From NCBI GenBank assembly GCA_965602675.1, contig CBFCZO010000017.1, positions 1 to 47,061 on the forward strand: 47,061 nucleotides of DNA. The letters run 5' to 3'. A model generated the notes under the pieces. It was given only the letters and a program-made list of their open reading frames with translations. It searched no databases and was not told the origin of the DNA. Each line of letters opens with the position of its first letter. Position 1 is the stretch's first letter. The position numbers were made by a program, and so were the translations under genes. This DNA is from DATKUA01 sp965602675 (GTDB lineage: Bacteria > Acidobacteriota > DATKUA01). This document shows positions 18,345-26,234 of this stretch, piece by piece.

Positions 18345-20030
18345 CTATTGGACTGTTTGCTTGACACTTGTCATCAGTGTCGAGCTGTTGTCCCGCTTGT
18401 CGTAATAGTTAGCGAAAGCGTTGGTTTCGGCCGTCTTGTCTCTACGAAGGTCTTTGACGAAGCGGAATGAGACGGACTGGAAGTGTAGCTTGGCGGTGAT
18501 TGTGAACGGGCCGCTCCGTCCGCTAACGTCGATTCGGTAGGTCGCCGTGTCCGATCCGCCGGTGAAATTACCGTCCCCATATGCGTTGCCGTGCACGGCG
18601 ATCGCTTTTTCGGCTTTTGATTTGTCGAAACCGGCCGGCAGCAGGCGGTTGTCCTTGGCGTAGCCCGCTCCGCGCAGAAGGGTGTATGTCACCTCATCGT
18701 CGCTGTTTTCCATGATCGCCTCGTAGATCTGCACCTGGCCGGGGTCGGTTATCTCATCGTAATGGGGCTCGAAGGCCGAGGCCTTGCGATCGGCATCGTT
18801 GCCGGTGATCTTGCCGTTTTTGCGCGACTTGCCGGAATTGAAGACTACTTTTCCACCGCCGTCCTTCACAGTGAACTCGATCCAGGCGCGGCGTGAAGGA
18901 AAACCCGACGGGAACTTGTGGCCGGCCAGGTTTTCCAGTTTCAACTTCGCAAGCAGCTTGCCGCCAGTCAAATCGGCCTGCTGAATCGTCAACCTCACCG
19001 CGTTGTTTTGAAGCTGATTCAACGTCCTGGCAATCGTGGCGTCAAGGTTCTGAGAGAGGGCGGTCATCCCGAGCTTGTCGGCACTCGCTTTCATCAGACC
19101 GAGCATGAAGACGTTGCCGCCGACGAAGTGGTGCTGCGCGAACGGCTCGCGAGGTTTAAGCACTCCTCCCATGCCCATCCCCTGGGGGCGGTTGGAAATG
19201 ATAACCGGTCCGTCCGCATCCGGCATATGGCATTGCTGGCAAGTCCTGCGATCAGCACCTTTCACCGAGTATTTGCTGTGCTCCCACTCGAGGTAGGGCG
19301 TCTGTTCGGGGAACTCGCCGAGGACTTCACCGTCTGCGTTGACATAGGGGGTGAACAGCGTATGACAGGTGGCGCACAGCTCGGAACGAAGAGTCTGCTT
19401 GCCATAGACCGGCAGGAATCCGGTAAACGATTGCATGAGATTCTGGAACGGTTGCTTGAAAGGGCCGTTTATGACCTTGTTGGGCTTGCTCGTCTTCGTA
19501 TCGATAACGTAGCCGCCGCTGAAGCTGCGTTCCTTCCCGAGGCCCTTCTTGCTTATTTGATGGCAGAGAGTGCAGGAGACGCCGTCCATCGCGGCCTTGT
19601 GGAGCGGATGAGCTGAGTTGCTGAAGCCGTCTGCGAGAATCCCCACAACTCCGCCATCGGCGCGTGCCTGCGTGCTCGCCATCGGCATGTGGCATGTGGC
19701 GCACTTGCTTTCGATCACCGACTCGAGATGCGGATTTCGCACGATTTCTGAACTCACCTTTGCTTGCCAGAGCGGATCTTTCGAGGCGTTGGCCATCATC
19801 GTCGAGCGCCAGTGGGTATCGTTGGAGACGTCACTGCCCCCGGAGTCCTTGAGGAGGCTGTGGCAGATGGCACAGATGCCCGAACCGGCGAAATCTTCAG
19901 TAATGAAGGTCGTCAACGGCCCCGCCGGGGGATTGGGCTCAGCGATGTCCTGGCCCGTCAAACCATCGGTTACGAAAACGGCAGCGAGCAGCATAGCCGG
20001 AATTGCGACTAAAACAGCATGTTTGTTCAT
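18345..20030 (-). CDS. Secreted five-heme c-type cytochrome
   Basis: 561 residues with an N-terminal signal peptide (hydrophobic stretch about 6-22). Five CxxCH heme sites are seen: CAICH 53-57, CATCH 110-114, CTLCH 153-157, CATCH 219-223 and CQQCH 264-268. Many extra His residues (THW, HPLH, EWEHSKYS, QHHF) could be distal ligands. The region after about residue 300 has no hemes and looks beta-rich (LKLENLAGHKFPSGFPSRRAWIEF, then FTITAKLHFQS). This arrangement resembles the cytochrome c554-like family of acidobacterial and planctomycete proteins, but no electron partner can be named. It faces the regulator gene tail to tail and follows the triple-OB gene on the same strand after a terminator. 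Confidence 0.9.
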   Translation of the reverse strand: MNKHAVLVAIPAMLLAAVFVTDGLTGQDIAEPNPPAGPLTTFITEDFAGSGICAICHSLLKDSGGSDVSNDTHWRSTMMANASKDPLWQAKVSSEIVRNPHLESVIESKCATCHMPMASTQARADGGVVGILADGFSNSAHPLHKAAMDGVSCTLCHQISKKGLGKERSFSGGYVIDTKTSKPNKVINGPFKQPFQNLMQSFTGFLPVYGKQTLRSELCATCHTLFTPYVNADGEVLGEFPEQTPYLEWEHSKYSVKGADRRTCQQCHMPDADGPVIISNRPQGMGMGGVLKPREPFAQHHFVGGNVFMLGLMKASADKLGMTALSQNLDATIARTLNQLQNNAVRLTIQQADLTGGKLLAKLKLENLAGHKFPSGFPSRRAWIEFTVKDGGGKVVFNSGKSRKNGKITGNDADRKASAFEPHYDEITDPGQVQIYEAIMENSDDEVTYTLLRGAGYAKDNRLLPAGFDKSKAEKAIAVHGNAYGDGNFTGGSDTATYRIDVSGRSGPFTITAKLHFQSVSFRFVKDLRRDKTAETNAFANYYDKRDNSSTLMTSVKQTVQ

Positions 20031-20123
20031 CGTTAACCCCCATTATTTCATTGTAGTCATTGAATCGGAGAAGGCTATGGCAGTATTGCTTGATTATTCA
20101 AAAAACATTCATCCGCGCCATAG

Positions 20124-20153
20124 AAAAAAGGCCGGGAGGAATTCCCCCCGGCC
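20124..20153 (-). terminator. Rho-independent terminator after the triple-OB gene
   Basis: On the - strand a GC-rich stem of about 10 base pairs (GGCCGGGGGG with CCTCCCGGCC, loop AATT, one G-T pair) runs into six T. It should end most transcripts of the gene at 20198-21400 before the cytochrome gene, though read-through is possible. Confidence 0.9.
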
Positions 20154-20197
20154 CTTAACACAATATGTGGAGGTGCTCTAACTGTCTTTTGTATCTA

Positions 20198-21400
20198 TCA
20201 GTTACCGCTGATCCACCGAGGGTTGCCGCGGTTATCGCGGAAGCGGAACTGCTTGCCGCCGTCGACCTGTAATGTGCGGGCTACGCAGTCGCGGTTCTGG
20301 ATAGAGCCGCGAATGCGAACCTGGTCGCCCTTGGCCGCAGCCACGCCTAGGTTTTCGCAGTAGTATTGCGGGCCCAGGTAAACGGTGTAGCGTTTCCTAT
20401 CGTTGGTACGGATTCGTAGCTCGAGGCCGGGATCGAAATCCTTGCCGTGTGTGCGGGTGCGAACGCTGACAACCGTGCCGGTTACGAGGCCCGTGGAATC
20501 CGCGTTGAAAGCGGGGGCGTTGTAGTTGAGCACGTTGCCCCCGCGCCAAATAGGGTAACCTTCTTCGTCCCTCAACTGCACGGTCGTGCCGTCGACGGTG
20601 ATCGACTGGGCGATCAAGTAATCGTGGTCGGTGTAGCCGTCGAAATAGGGTGATACCACGGAACCCGTAACTGAGATTTGGAGGCCTTCCTCAAGTTCGA
20701 TGCCGCTGTCCTCGAGGAAGCGCCAGGGACCAAGCATCAGGTAAAACGCCTCGCCGCTACCGGCGGTGAAGATGTAGTGCATGCCGTTACCGGTGTAGTT
20801 ACCGTTTCCGTTGGCAACCCAGTAGTTGAGGCTCTCGGTGAGGGTGCCGTTGAAGCTGGCCACCGTGGCGGGATCGTAATAATTCTCGCCCAGCGGGCCT
20901 TTGCCGACGCCCTGGCCGTTGCCGCCGTTGCCGCCGCGCCACAGTGGGTAGCCGTCGGAATCGCGCAGGCTGACTCCCTGGATACTGGTGGCGATGATGA
21001 ACTTGTCGGCGTAGCCGGTGATGTAGGCATTGACGATGGAGCCGGTGACGGTGACGTTGTCGCCCACGCTGAGCGAAACGCCGTTGTCGTCCAGGAACCA
21101 TGCGGGCGCCAGGATCAGGCTGTACGCGGTGCCGCCGGCGGTGAACTCGAAGTGCTGCCCGGTGCCGCAGTAGTTGCCGCTGCCGTTGGCATTCCAGTCG
21201 CCGTACTGCTGTGTCAAAGTGCCGCTCAGGGTTTGAACCGTTGAAGGATCAAAATAAAGGGGACCGCTGCCGTCGCCTCTGCCGTTGCCGTTGCCATTAC
21301 CGCTGACTACCGCGTCGTCGGTAGCGGCCACGGTGGAGATGGCGAGCAGGAGAGACGCCAGGCTGACCACAATGAGCTTGCCGGTTGTTATTCTTTTCAT
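20198..21400 (-). CDS. Secreted protein of three tandem OB-like repeats
   Basis: 400 residues with a signal peptide (cleavage likely near STVAATDD, residue 26), then a Gly/Asn-rich linker (SGNGNGNGRGDG). Three repeats of about 100-110 residues follow (about 49-156, 174-287 and 304-399). Each repeat begins with a G-T-[LV] strand (LSGTLTQ, FNGTLTE, VTGTVVS), has an L[AG]P.[WRY] core followed by G[DL] and a [TR]GS strand, and ends with RD..G.P.W plus Gly. The strand order suggests an OB fold like the BOF or NirD-like periplasmic proteins; I infer this and do not recognise a named protein. Repeat 3 has Cys348 and Cys372, which could pair. ATG 21400 is preceded by AAAGGAGT and, 70 bases further, a sigma-54 promoter. 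Confidence 0.85.
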   Translation of the reverse strand: MKRITTGKLIVVSLASLLLAISTVAATDDAVVSGNGNGNGRGDGSGPLYFDPSTVQTLSGTLTQQYGDWNANGSGNYCGTGQHFEFTAGGTAYSLILAPAWFLDDNGVSLSVGDNVTVTGSIVNAYITGYADKFIIATSIQGVSLRDSDGYPLWRGGNGGNGQGVGKGPLGENYYDPATVASFNGTLTESLNYWVANGNGNYTGNGMHYIFTAGSGEAFYLMLGPWRFLEDSGIELEEGLQISVTGSVVSPYFDGYTDHDYLIAQSITVDGTTVQLRDEEGYPIWRGGNVLNYNAPAFNADSTGLVTGTVVSVRTRTHGKDFDPGLELRIRTNDRKRYTVYLGPQYYCENLGVAAAKGDQVRIRGSIQNRDCVARTLQVDGGKQFRFRDNRGNPRWISGN

Positions 21401-21406
21401 TAATGA

Positions 21407-21414
21407 ACTCCTTT
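21407..21414 (-). promoter_or_regulatory. Ribosome binding site of the triple-OB gene
   Basis: AAAGGAGT on the - strand, six bases before the ATG at 21400. It fixes the start of the secreted repeat protein. Confidence 0.8.
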
Positions 21415-21478
21415 TACCTCGTTAATAATTTATGTCCGCCCGATTATGGGCTGAATTCCTCGTTCGCTTGGTTATTAG

Positions 21479-21493
21479 GCAAAGGCTGTGCCA
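21479..21493 (-). promoter_or_regulatory. Sigma-54 (RpoN) promoter of the triple-OB gene
   Basis: The - strand reads TGGCAC, five bases, TTGC, an exact match to the -24/-12 consensus with correct spacing. The predicted start of transcription is near 21467, leaving a leader of about 67 bases. It needs an NtrC-type activator; one is encoded at 16991-18331. Confidence 0.85.
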
Positions 21494-21547
21494 CAATCCG
21501 CTTTGGGATTGTCGAATCAATAAACGTAATTAAATCAATGGATTACG
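21493..21547. promoter_or_regulatory. Two inverted repeats upstream of the sigma-54 promoter
   Basis: ACAATCC, six bases, GGATTGT (21493-21512) is a perfect 7-base inverted repeat next to the -24 element. CGTAAT, 11 bases, ATTACG (21525-21547) is a second perfect repeat centred about 45 bases further upstream of the -24. Either could be an activator site. The first is closer to the promoter than such sites usually are. The remaining DNA up to the phosphatase start at 21739 shows nothing else. Confidence 0.45.
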
Positions 21548-21738
21548 GGGTCATCTCAATTGGCCAGGGGCTTTAGAACAAAGATTATTTGTCGGTGACA
21601 GTAGAATATCCTACAAGCGCCGGAGAATATTCCACACCGAGTCGGTTGATGAAGGCTCAAAATCTGTCGGGCGGGAGTTCTCGCGAAGTTTTCCCGTTTG
21701 TGTTAAAAAAGGTAATCCCCTTATTGCTGGTGGCCCGG

Positions 21739-22638
21739 ATGCGCAAAGCGGCGATCGACGTTGGTTCTCAATCGATTCTTCTATTGATTGCCGAAACCGG
21801 TGACGGCGGCAGCATACAATCTGTGCGCGAGGAAATCTTTGCCCCGCGGCTGGGTGAAGGCCTTGCCGGCAGCGGAAGGCTGACTAGGGCTGCTATGCAG
21901 CGTGCCGAGGCCGACCTTAACCGGGCTCTTGCTGTTTGCAGCGAGGAATGTATAGAGCGCGGGGACATCATCGCCGCGGCGACGGCTGCCGTGAGAGAGG
22001 CCTCAAATGGCGAGGACTTCGTCGTCAGCGTCCGAGAGAATCTTGGTTTGGAAGTGATGGTGCTGAGTGGTCTCGAGGAGGCGGAGTTGAGCTATCTGGG
22101 CTCGCTCTCGGGCTTGGATGTCGGCGAAAACGACCCTGTTGTGGTACTCGATGTCGGCGGTGGCAGCAGCGAATGTATCATTGGTTTTGGGCGTTGTCCC
22201 TGCGAGGCAATGAGCGTGCCGATCGGGGCTGTAAAGCTCGCCGAGAGGTACGGAAGAAGCCCGGGCACCATCGAGGAAGCTCTCGAAGAGCTGGCGGCTG
22301 CGATTCGGGGCCCCGCCGTTGCTGCGCGCGGGCGCTCAATGATAGGAGTCGGGGGGACTATCACGACGCTTGCGGCTGTGAAGCTGGGTTTGGATAAATA
22401 CGACGCAGGAGCGATCTCCGGGTGCTGTTTGACAATCGGAGATCTGGACGGGTTGATTGACAAGTTCCGTTCGCTTGCACTGGAGGAATTGAAGGATTTG
22501 AAGGGGATGGAGCCCTCGCGGGCTGACATAATCGAAGCGGGAGCGACAATTTTCAGGCAGTTTATGAAGGAAGCAGGATCTGAGGAGACAAGAGTTAGCG
22601 CCGGAGGTCTGCGTTATGGACTGCTGGCCGCGAAATAG
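21739..22638 (+). CDS. Ppx/GppA-type phosphatase (exopolyphosphatase family)
   Basis: 299 residues from ATG 21739; the frame is open back to 21589, but the family begins at the AAIDVGSQS motif, so the shorter start is preferred (GTG 21730 is also possible). ASKHA-fold enzyme acting on polyphosphate or pppGpp. Motifs are IDVGSQSILLLIAE (phosphate 1), the GEGLAGSGRLT segment, AAATAAVREASNG, LDVGGGSSECIIG (phosphate 2) and GVGGTITTLAA. The length matches the short, two-domain form. Polyphosphate versus pppGpp specificity cannot be read from sequence. Followed by 91 bases carrying the next promoter. Confidence 0.9.
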   Translation: MRKAAIDVGSQSILLLIAETGDGGSIQSVREEIFAPRLGEGLAGSGRLTRAAMQRAEADLNRALAVCSEECIERGDIIAAATAAVREASNGEDFVVSVRENLGLEVMVLSGLEEAELSYLGSLSGLDVGENDPVVVLDVGGGSSECIIGFGRCPCEAMSVPIGAVKLAERYGRSPGTIEEALEELAAAIRGPAVAARGRSMIGVGGTITTLAAVKLGLDKYDAGAISGCCLTIGDLDGLIDKFRSLALEELKDLKGMEPSRADIIEAGATIFRQFMKEAGSEETRVSAGGLRYGLLAAK

Positions 22639-22674
22639 ACTTCGGCCCTGTAAGAACAGTTACTGATACGAACG

Positions 22675-22702
22675 TTGACAACTGTCATATTAGGGCTATG
22701 AA
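22675..22702 (+). promoter_or_regulatory. Sigma-70 promoter of the VWFA-related gene with palindrome on the -35
   Basis: TTGACA (22675-22680), 16 bases, TATGAA (22697-22702). The -35 overlaps TGACA-AC-TGTCA (22676-22687), a perfect inverted repeat that could be an operator. The ribosome site GGGAGA lies just before ATG 22730. Confidence 0.6.
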
Positions 22703-22729
22703 ATTGATTTGTAGCTGGGAGATAAATAA

Positions 22730-24685
22730 ATGAGAAATAAGATCAACATGTTAATGGCGGTTGCCGCGTTGTTGCTGGTAGCGAGCGGAGCATTTGCACA
22801 GGAAGCACGCAAGGTCAAGCAGTTGAGCGACGCTCCGAATATCCCGCAGTTCGAACAGGATGTCACAGTCAGGCTGCGCCTGATTGACGTGACTGCCGTG
22901 GATTCGGCGGGGGACTATCTCACCGATCTAACCAGGGACGATTTCAATGTATTCGTAAACGGTAAGCAGGTGGAAATCAGAACTTTCGACGCCTACTTCC
23001 CCGGTGCGATTGCAGCGCCGGCAGCCAGGGAGGAAACAGTGGGAGGCGTTCCCAACGCTGCCATGCCTACCCGCAGGATCGTGTTGTTCTTCGACCAGGC
23101 TTACTGCAGTTTTCGCGGGCTTAAGAACGCCAAGGAAGCCGCCGAGGAGTTCGTCACCAGGAACCTCAGCCCCGGCGATGAAGTGATGGTTGTGGGCTAT
23201 GACATGGCGCTGAGGATCTACCAGACCTTCACGAGAGACCGCGAGAGATTGGCCGCTGTGATCCAGGATATTAAGTACGGCTTCAGCTCGGGCCCCAGCA
23301 ATCCATCGAGCTTCCGGGGAGAGAATCCCCACAACATCCGAATATATCTGCAATCATTACAGAAGCTGGCTCTCTACCTAAGTTCGTTCAGGGGCCGGAA
23401 GACCTTTGTGATGCTGAGCGAGGGCTTCGACGAGCGTATCGCCCTCTATTCGGTACCGCAGTATCTGAAAGATACTTACGACAGTTACAACAACGCCAAC
23501 GCGACTATTTTCACGGTCGACGTACGCGGAATCGACGCGCCGGGCCACAGCGGCTCCGCCTATGTCGACATTAATCGACGGCGCAGCAGGCACAACACGC
23601 TTGCCTCGATGGCGATTGACACCGGCGGCGTTTTCTACCGGGGTAGCAATGACGTCGAAACGCTCCTGCTCAAGGTAGATACAGACATCAGCCATTATTA
23701 CGTAGTTGGATTCTACATCGACGAGGAGCAGGACGGGCGATTCCGCGAAGTCAGGGTCACGACCGCCCGCCCAGGGGTAAAACTGCGCTATCGCGATGGT
23801 TATTTCGCTCCAAAACCATATAGAAAATTGAACAGCGATGAGCGGTTGGTCAATCTTGAAGAAGGCTTCAACCGCAATACTCCCTCCTCCGATATGGAGG
23901 CATCTTTCGGCGTTCACGTTTTCCCACGTGCCGACGGCAGCGCCGTCGGCACGGTAATGGTTGAGACTCCGATCGAGCCCGGCGAAGCGCCGGAATTCGA
24001 GATACTCTATTATGTCAGTAATAAAGAGGAACAGCTCATCGACGCCGTTCACAAAATAATCACGTTTTCCTCCATGCCGTCCGGCAATATCTTTCGCCAT
24101 GTCCAACCGGTTAAGCTGGAGCCCGGAGAGAATCTGATGCGGGTTGCCATCCGCAATAACCGCACCGGCAAACGCGCCTACCAGTTCGTGATTGCCCGCA
24201 TGCCCGAGGTTGGCGATGGATTTTACGCCAGCACCGTGGCATTCCTCGCAACCGGAAGTGATTTCGTAACCGCTTCCAAGGCGCGGATCAAATCATTGAA
24301 AAAGAATTACGACGTGCCGCAGCAAGAGGTAGCAGATCCGCTTGCACCCATCGCAAGAGAGGGGATAATCCCCAGCGTGTCTTCAGAACTGCAGCGCACT
24401 GAGAGGGTCGGTGTGGTCATCAGGGTCGTTGGTATGGAACAGGGAGACGGCGGCACTCCGCAGCTGTCGGCGACCTTCAGCTTGCGTACCTCAGACGGAA
24501 CGACATACGAGGCTCGCGAGCGCGACTTCAGTGTCTACCCCGTGGCCGGCTCCGACGCCGCAGTGATAGTCTCGACGCTGGATATCGGTGATATCCCTCC
24601 AGGAGACTACACTCTTAACGTGCGCATCGATGACATAGTGGCCAAAAAGTCGGTCGGCCAGCGCGCGGATGTGGTAGTTCGCTGA
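22730..24685 (+). CDS. Secreted VWFA-related domain protein
   Basis: 651 residues. The signal peptide spans 1-23 (ends ASGAFA-QE). The N-terminal part has VTAVDSAGDYLTDLTRDDFNVFVNGK, typical of the VWFA-related family frequent in Acidobacteriota. The von Willebrand A-like domain follows (about 115-320: RIVLFFDQAYCSF, then GDEVMVVGYDM, GRKTFVMLSEGFDE and IFTVDVRGID). The metal site DxSxS is degenerate (DQAYC). The rest, about 350-651, is beta-rich and ends with a strand-rich domain (YTLNVRIDDIVAKKSVG). Function unknown; probably adhesion or surface protein interaction. It stands alone with its own promoter and terminator. Confidence 0.88.
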   Translation: MRNKINMLMAVAALLLVASGAFAQEARKVKQLSDAPNIPQFEQDVTVRLRLIDVTAVDSAGDYLTDLTRDDFNVFVNGKQVEIRTFDAYFPGAIAAPAAREETVGGVPNAAMPTRRIVLFFDQAYCSFRGLKNAKEAAEEFVTRNLSPGDEVMVVGYDMALRIYQTFTRDRERLAAVIQDIKYGFSSGPSNPSSFRGENPHNIRIYLQSLQKLALYLSSFRGRKTFVMLSEGFDERIALYSVPQYLKDTYDSYNNANATIFTVDVRGIDAPGHSGSAYVDINRRRSRHNTLASMAIDTGGVFYRGSNDVETLLLKVDTDISHYYVVGFYIDEEQDGRFREVRVTTARPGVKLRYRDGYFAPKPYRKLNSDERLVNLEEGFNRNTPSSDMEASFGVHVFPRADGSAVGTVMVETPIEPGEAPEFEILYYVSNKEEQLIDAVHKIITFSSMPSGNIFRHVQPVKLEPGENLMRVAIRNNRTGKRAYQFVIARMPEVGDGFYASTVAFLATGSDFVTASKARIKSLKKNYDVPQQEVADPLAPIAREGIIPSVSSELQRTERVGVVIRVVGMEQGDGGTPQLSATFSLRTSDGTTYEARERDFSVYPVAGSDAAVIVSTLDIGDIPPGDYTLNVRIDDIVAKKSVGQRADVVVR

Positions 24686-24705
24686 GACTGATAATTGAAT
24701 AAAAC

Positions 24706-24728
24706 AAGGGGGCTGCGGCCCCCTTTTT
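24706..24728. terminator. Bidirectional terminator between the VWFA gene and the secretion operon
   Basis: AAGGGGGC, loop TGCG, GCCCCCTT followed by TTT on the + strand; on the - strand the same stem is followed by TTGTTTT. It separates two convergent transcription units. Confidence 0.9.
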
Positions 24729-24769
24729 AATGTACGTGGGAAAGCAGTTTCGGTAATACGCGTGAGAGG

Positions 24770-25348
24770 TCAGAAGCCGAAATCTCCTTCGCCCTCCTCT
24801 TCATCGTCGCCGGTGTCGTCGGGGCCGCCCTCGCCGGGTTGCTGAGTCCTCCCCTCATCTTCTTCGCCGGAGATGAATTCCCACTCGTTGTAGAATTCCT
24901 TGTCTTTCCACATGTGGATGGCTTTGTCCTTGCTCGTGCTGACGACACCAATAATCGGCAGACTGGAGCCGCCGGGCGCATCGCCCTGTGCCAGGCGGCG
25001 TTGTTCGTTGACTGAAAGTCTGCTGGCCCTGATGTTGCCGCCGGCGGCAGAGTAAATCAGCTCGAAGTCCCGGCCCGTCATCGGATCCTTAAAAAGTTGC
25101 CGTATGCATCGCTGCTTAAAAAGATCCTCAAGCTTGGTCGGCAGCGCGTTGAACTTCTTCTGGTACAAGGAGATGGCTCGTTGGTACTGCTCGCCGCGGA
25201 ATATCAACTCCTCCTCACGGTCGCGGATGACGAGGTATCGCCACGTCGGCGCAATAGTGGCCATCGCGATGCCCATGATGGTCATCATCGCCAGTAGGCT
25301 TACCAGCGTGAAGCCGTTGTCGCTGCGGATCATCGGCGCTCTCTTCAC
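24770..25348 (-). CDS. Pseudopilin 3 (GspG/K-like, lacks Glu5)
   Basis: 192 residues. The prepilin signal NG-FTLVSLLAMMTIMGIA is present with a basic leader of about 12 residues, but position +5 after the cleavage site is Ser, not the conserved Glu. In classical type II secretion the pseudopilin without Glu5 is GspK at the tip, so this may be the tip subunit; that is inference. The soluble domain has FKDPMTGRDFELIY, the same DPMTG motif found in its two neighbours. The C-terminus is an acidic, Gly-rich tail. It overlaps the preceding gene by four bases and is the last gene of the operon. Confidence 0.85.
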   Translation of the reverse strand: MKRAPMIRSDNGFTLVSLLAMMTIMGIAMATIAPTWRYLVIRDREEELIFRGEQYQRAISLYQKKFNALPTKLEDLFKQRCIRQLFKDPMTGRDFELIYSAAGGNIRASRLSVNEQRRLAQGDAPGGSSLPIIGVVSTSKDKAIHMWKDKEFYNEWEFISGEEDEGRTQQPGEGGPDDTGDDEEEGEGDFGF

Positions 25349-25746
25349 CAGCTGCTGTAGCGAGTTCTCTCGCTGGAGCGCTCGCGGCTGCGGCTCTTGA
25401 CGTCGTAGATGCCGGGTTCGTATTCGGGATCTTCTTCCGGATCGAAGCGCTCCATGACTGTGCGCCAGTTCTTGTTGCCGGTCATCGGGTCGGTGGGGAT
25501 CGAGCGCAGGTACTTTTCGTCGACAAGCTGTCGCAGCGACTGGGGGTACTTCCCTTTGTCCAGGTAGAACTGATCGATCGCGTCGCGCATGAAGAAGAGG
25601 TTGTCCTTTAAAACCGCCTCGCGGGCGCGCACCACGGCGTTGTAATAGTTCGGCAGCGCAATGGTGGCGAGGATCCCTATAATCGCCAGAACCGTAACCA
25701 GCTCCAGCAGAGTAAATCCGCTATCATTTTTCCTGCGCATTACCAT
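25345..25746 (-). CDS. Pseudopilin 2 (GspG-like)
   Basis: 133 residues. Type III signal DSG-FTLLELVTVLAIIGILATIALPNY with Glu5 intact, and the helix continues into the small globular domain. YLDKGKYPQSLRQLVDEKYL and IPTDPMTGNKNW are typical of the major pseudopilin GspG, though GspG usually reads DPWG where this has DPMTG. It ends in a charged Ser/Arg-rich tail. It overlaps the previous pseudopilin gene by seven bases and the following one by four. As the shortest and most GspG-like, it may be the main subunit of the pseudopilus. Confidence 0.88.
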   Translation of the reverse strand: MVMRRKNDSGFTLLELVTVLAIIGILATIALPNYYNAVVRAREAVLKDNLFFMRDAIDQFYLDKGKYPQSLRQLVDEKYLRSIPTDPMTGNKNWRTVMERFDPEEDPEYEPGIYDVKSRSRERSSERTRYSSW

Positions 25747-26234
25747 TCCCTGTATTTTGTCCCGTCAAGCGCGGTCCCTTCGCTGAGGCTGAAGGCATCG
25801 AAGACGTCCTCGCCGTCCCAGATCTCGGAATCGGGCTCGTCCTGGCTGCCCCGCAGGCCCCACTCGCGACGGCCGGTCATCGGGTCGCGGGGGATCCTGC
25901 GGAGGAACTTGAATTTACGGTCCTTGCCGACCAGCTTCACCCCTTCGGCGAGCAACTCGAGAGTCTCGGGATAGCCGGTTTCGGTGGCCTCGACCTCGAT
26001 CTTCTTCTCGTCGGCCATCTTCTTGTGCAGATCGATAGCACGGCGAATCTCGCGCAGGGCGCGATGCAGCTCGATCTCCTTGGCCCTCTTGAGCGAGACC
26101 TTCGTCATCGGCAAGACGGCGGAGGCGAGAATGCCGATGATAATCACCACAGTGATCAGCTCGGCCAGGGAAAAGCCCGCCTCACCGCCCGGTATCAGCG
26201 AGCTAAGCAGCTTTTTACCCGATTTCCTACTCAT
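25740..26234 (-). CDS. Pseudopilin 1 (GspG/H-like)
   Basis: 164 residues from ATG 26234, which overlaps the secretin stop by eight bases; the longer frame upstream reads through the secretin's repetitive tail and is rejected. The long basic leader ends EAG-FSLAELITVVIIIGILASAVLP, with Glu5 present. The globular domain contains PETLELLAEGVKL, RRIPRDPMTGRREWG and then an Asp/Glu-rich loop. Like its two neighbours it carries the DPMTG motif. Probably a minor or major pseudopilin of the machine encoded by the operon. Confidence 0.86.
   Translation of the reverse strand: MSRKSGKKLLSSLIPGGEAGFSLAELITVVIIIGILASAVLPMTKVSLKRAKEIELHRALREIRRAIDLHKKMADEKKIEVEATETGYPETLELLAEGVKLVGKDRKFKFLRRIPRDPMTGRREWGLRGSQDEPDSEIWDGEDVFDAFSLSEGTALDGTKYREW

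Noticed and set aside
20031..20123. Sigma-54 promoter upstream of the cytochrome gene
   Set aside because: TGGCGC and TGGCAG occur here, but the GC of the -12 element is not at the required distance on either strand.
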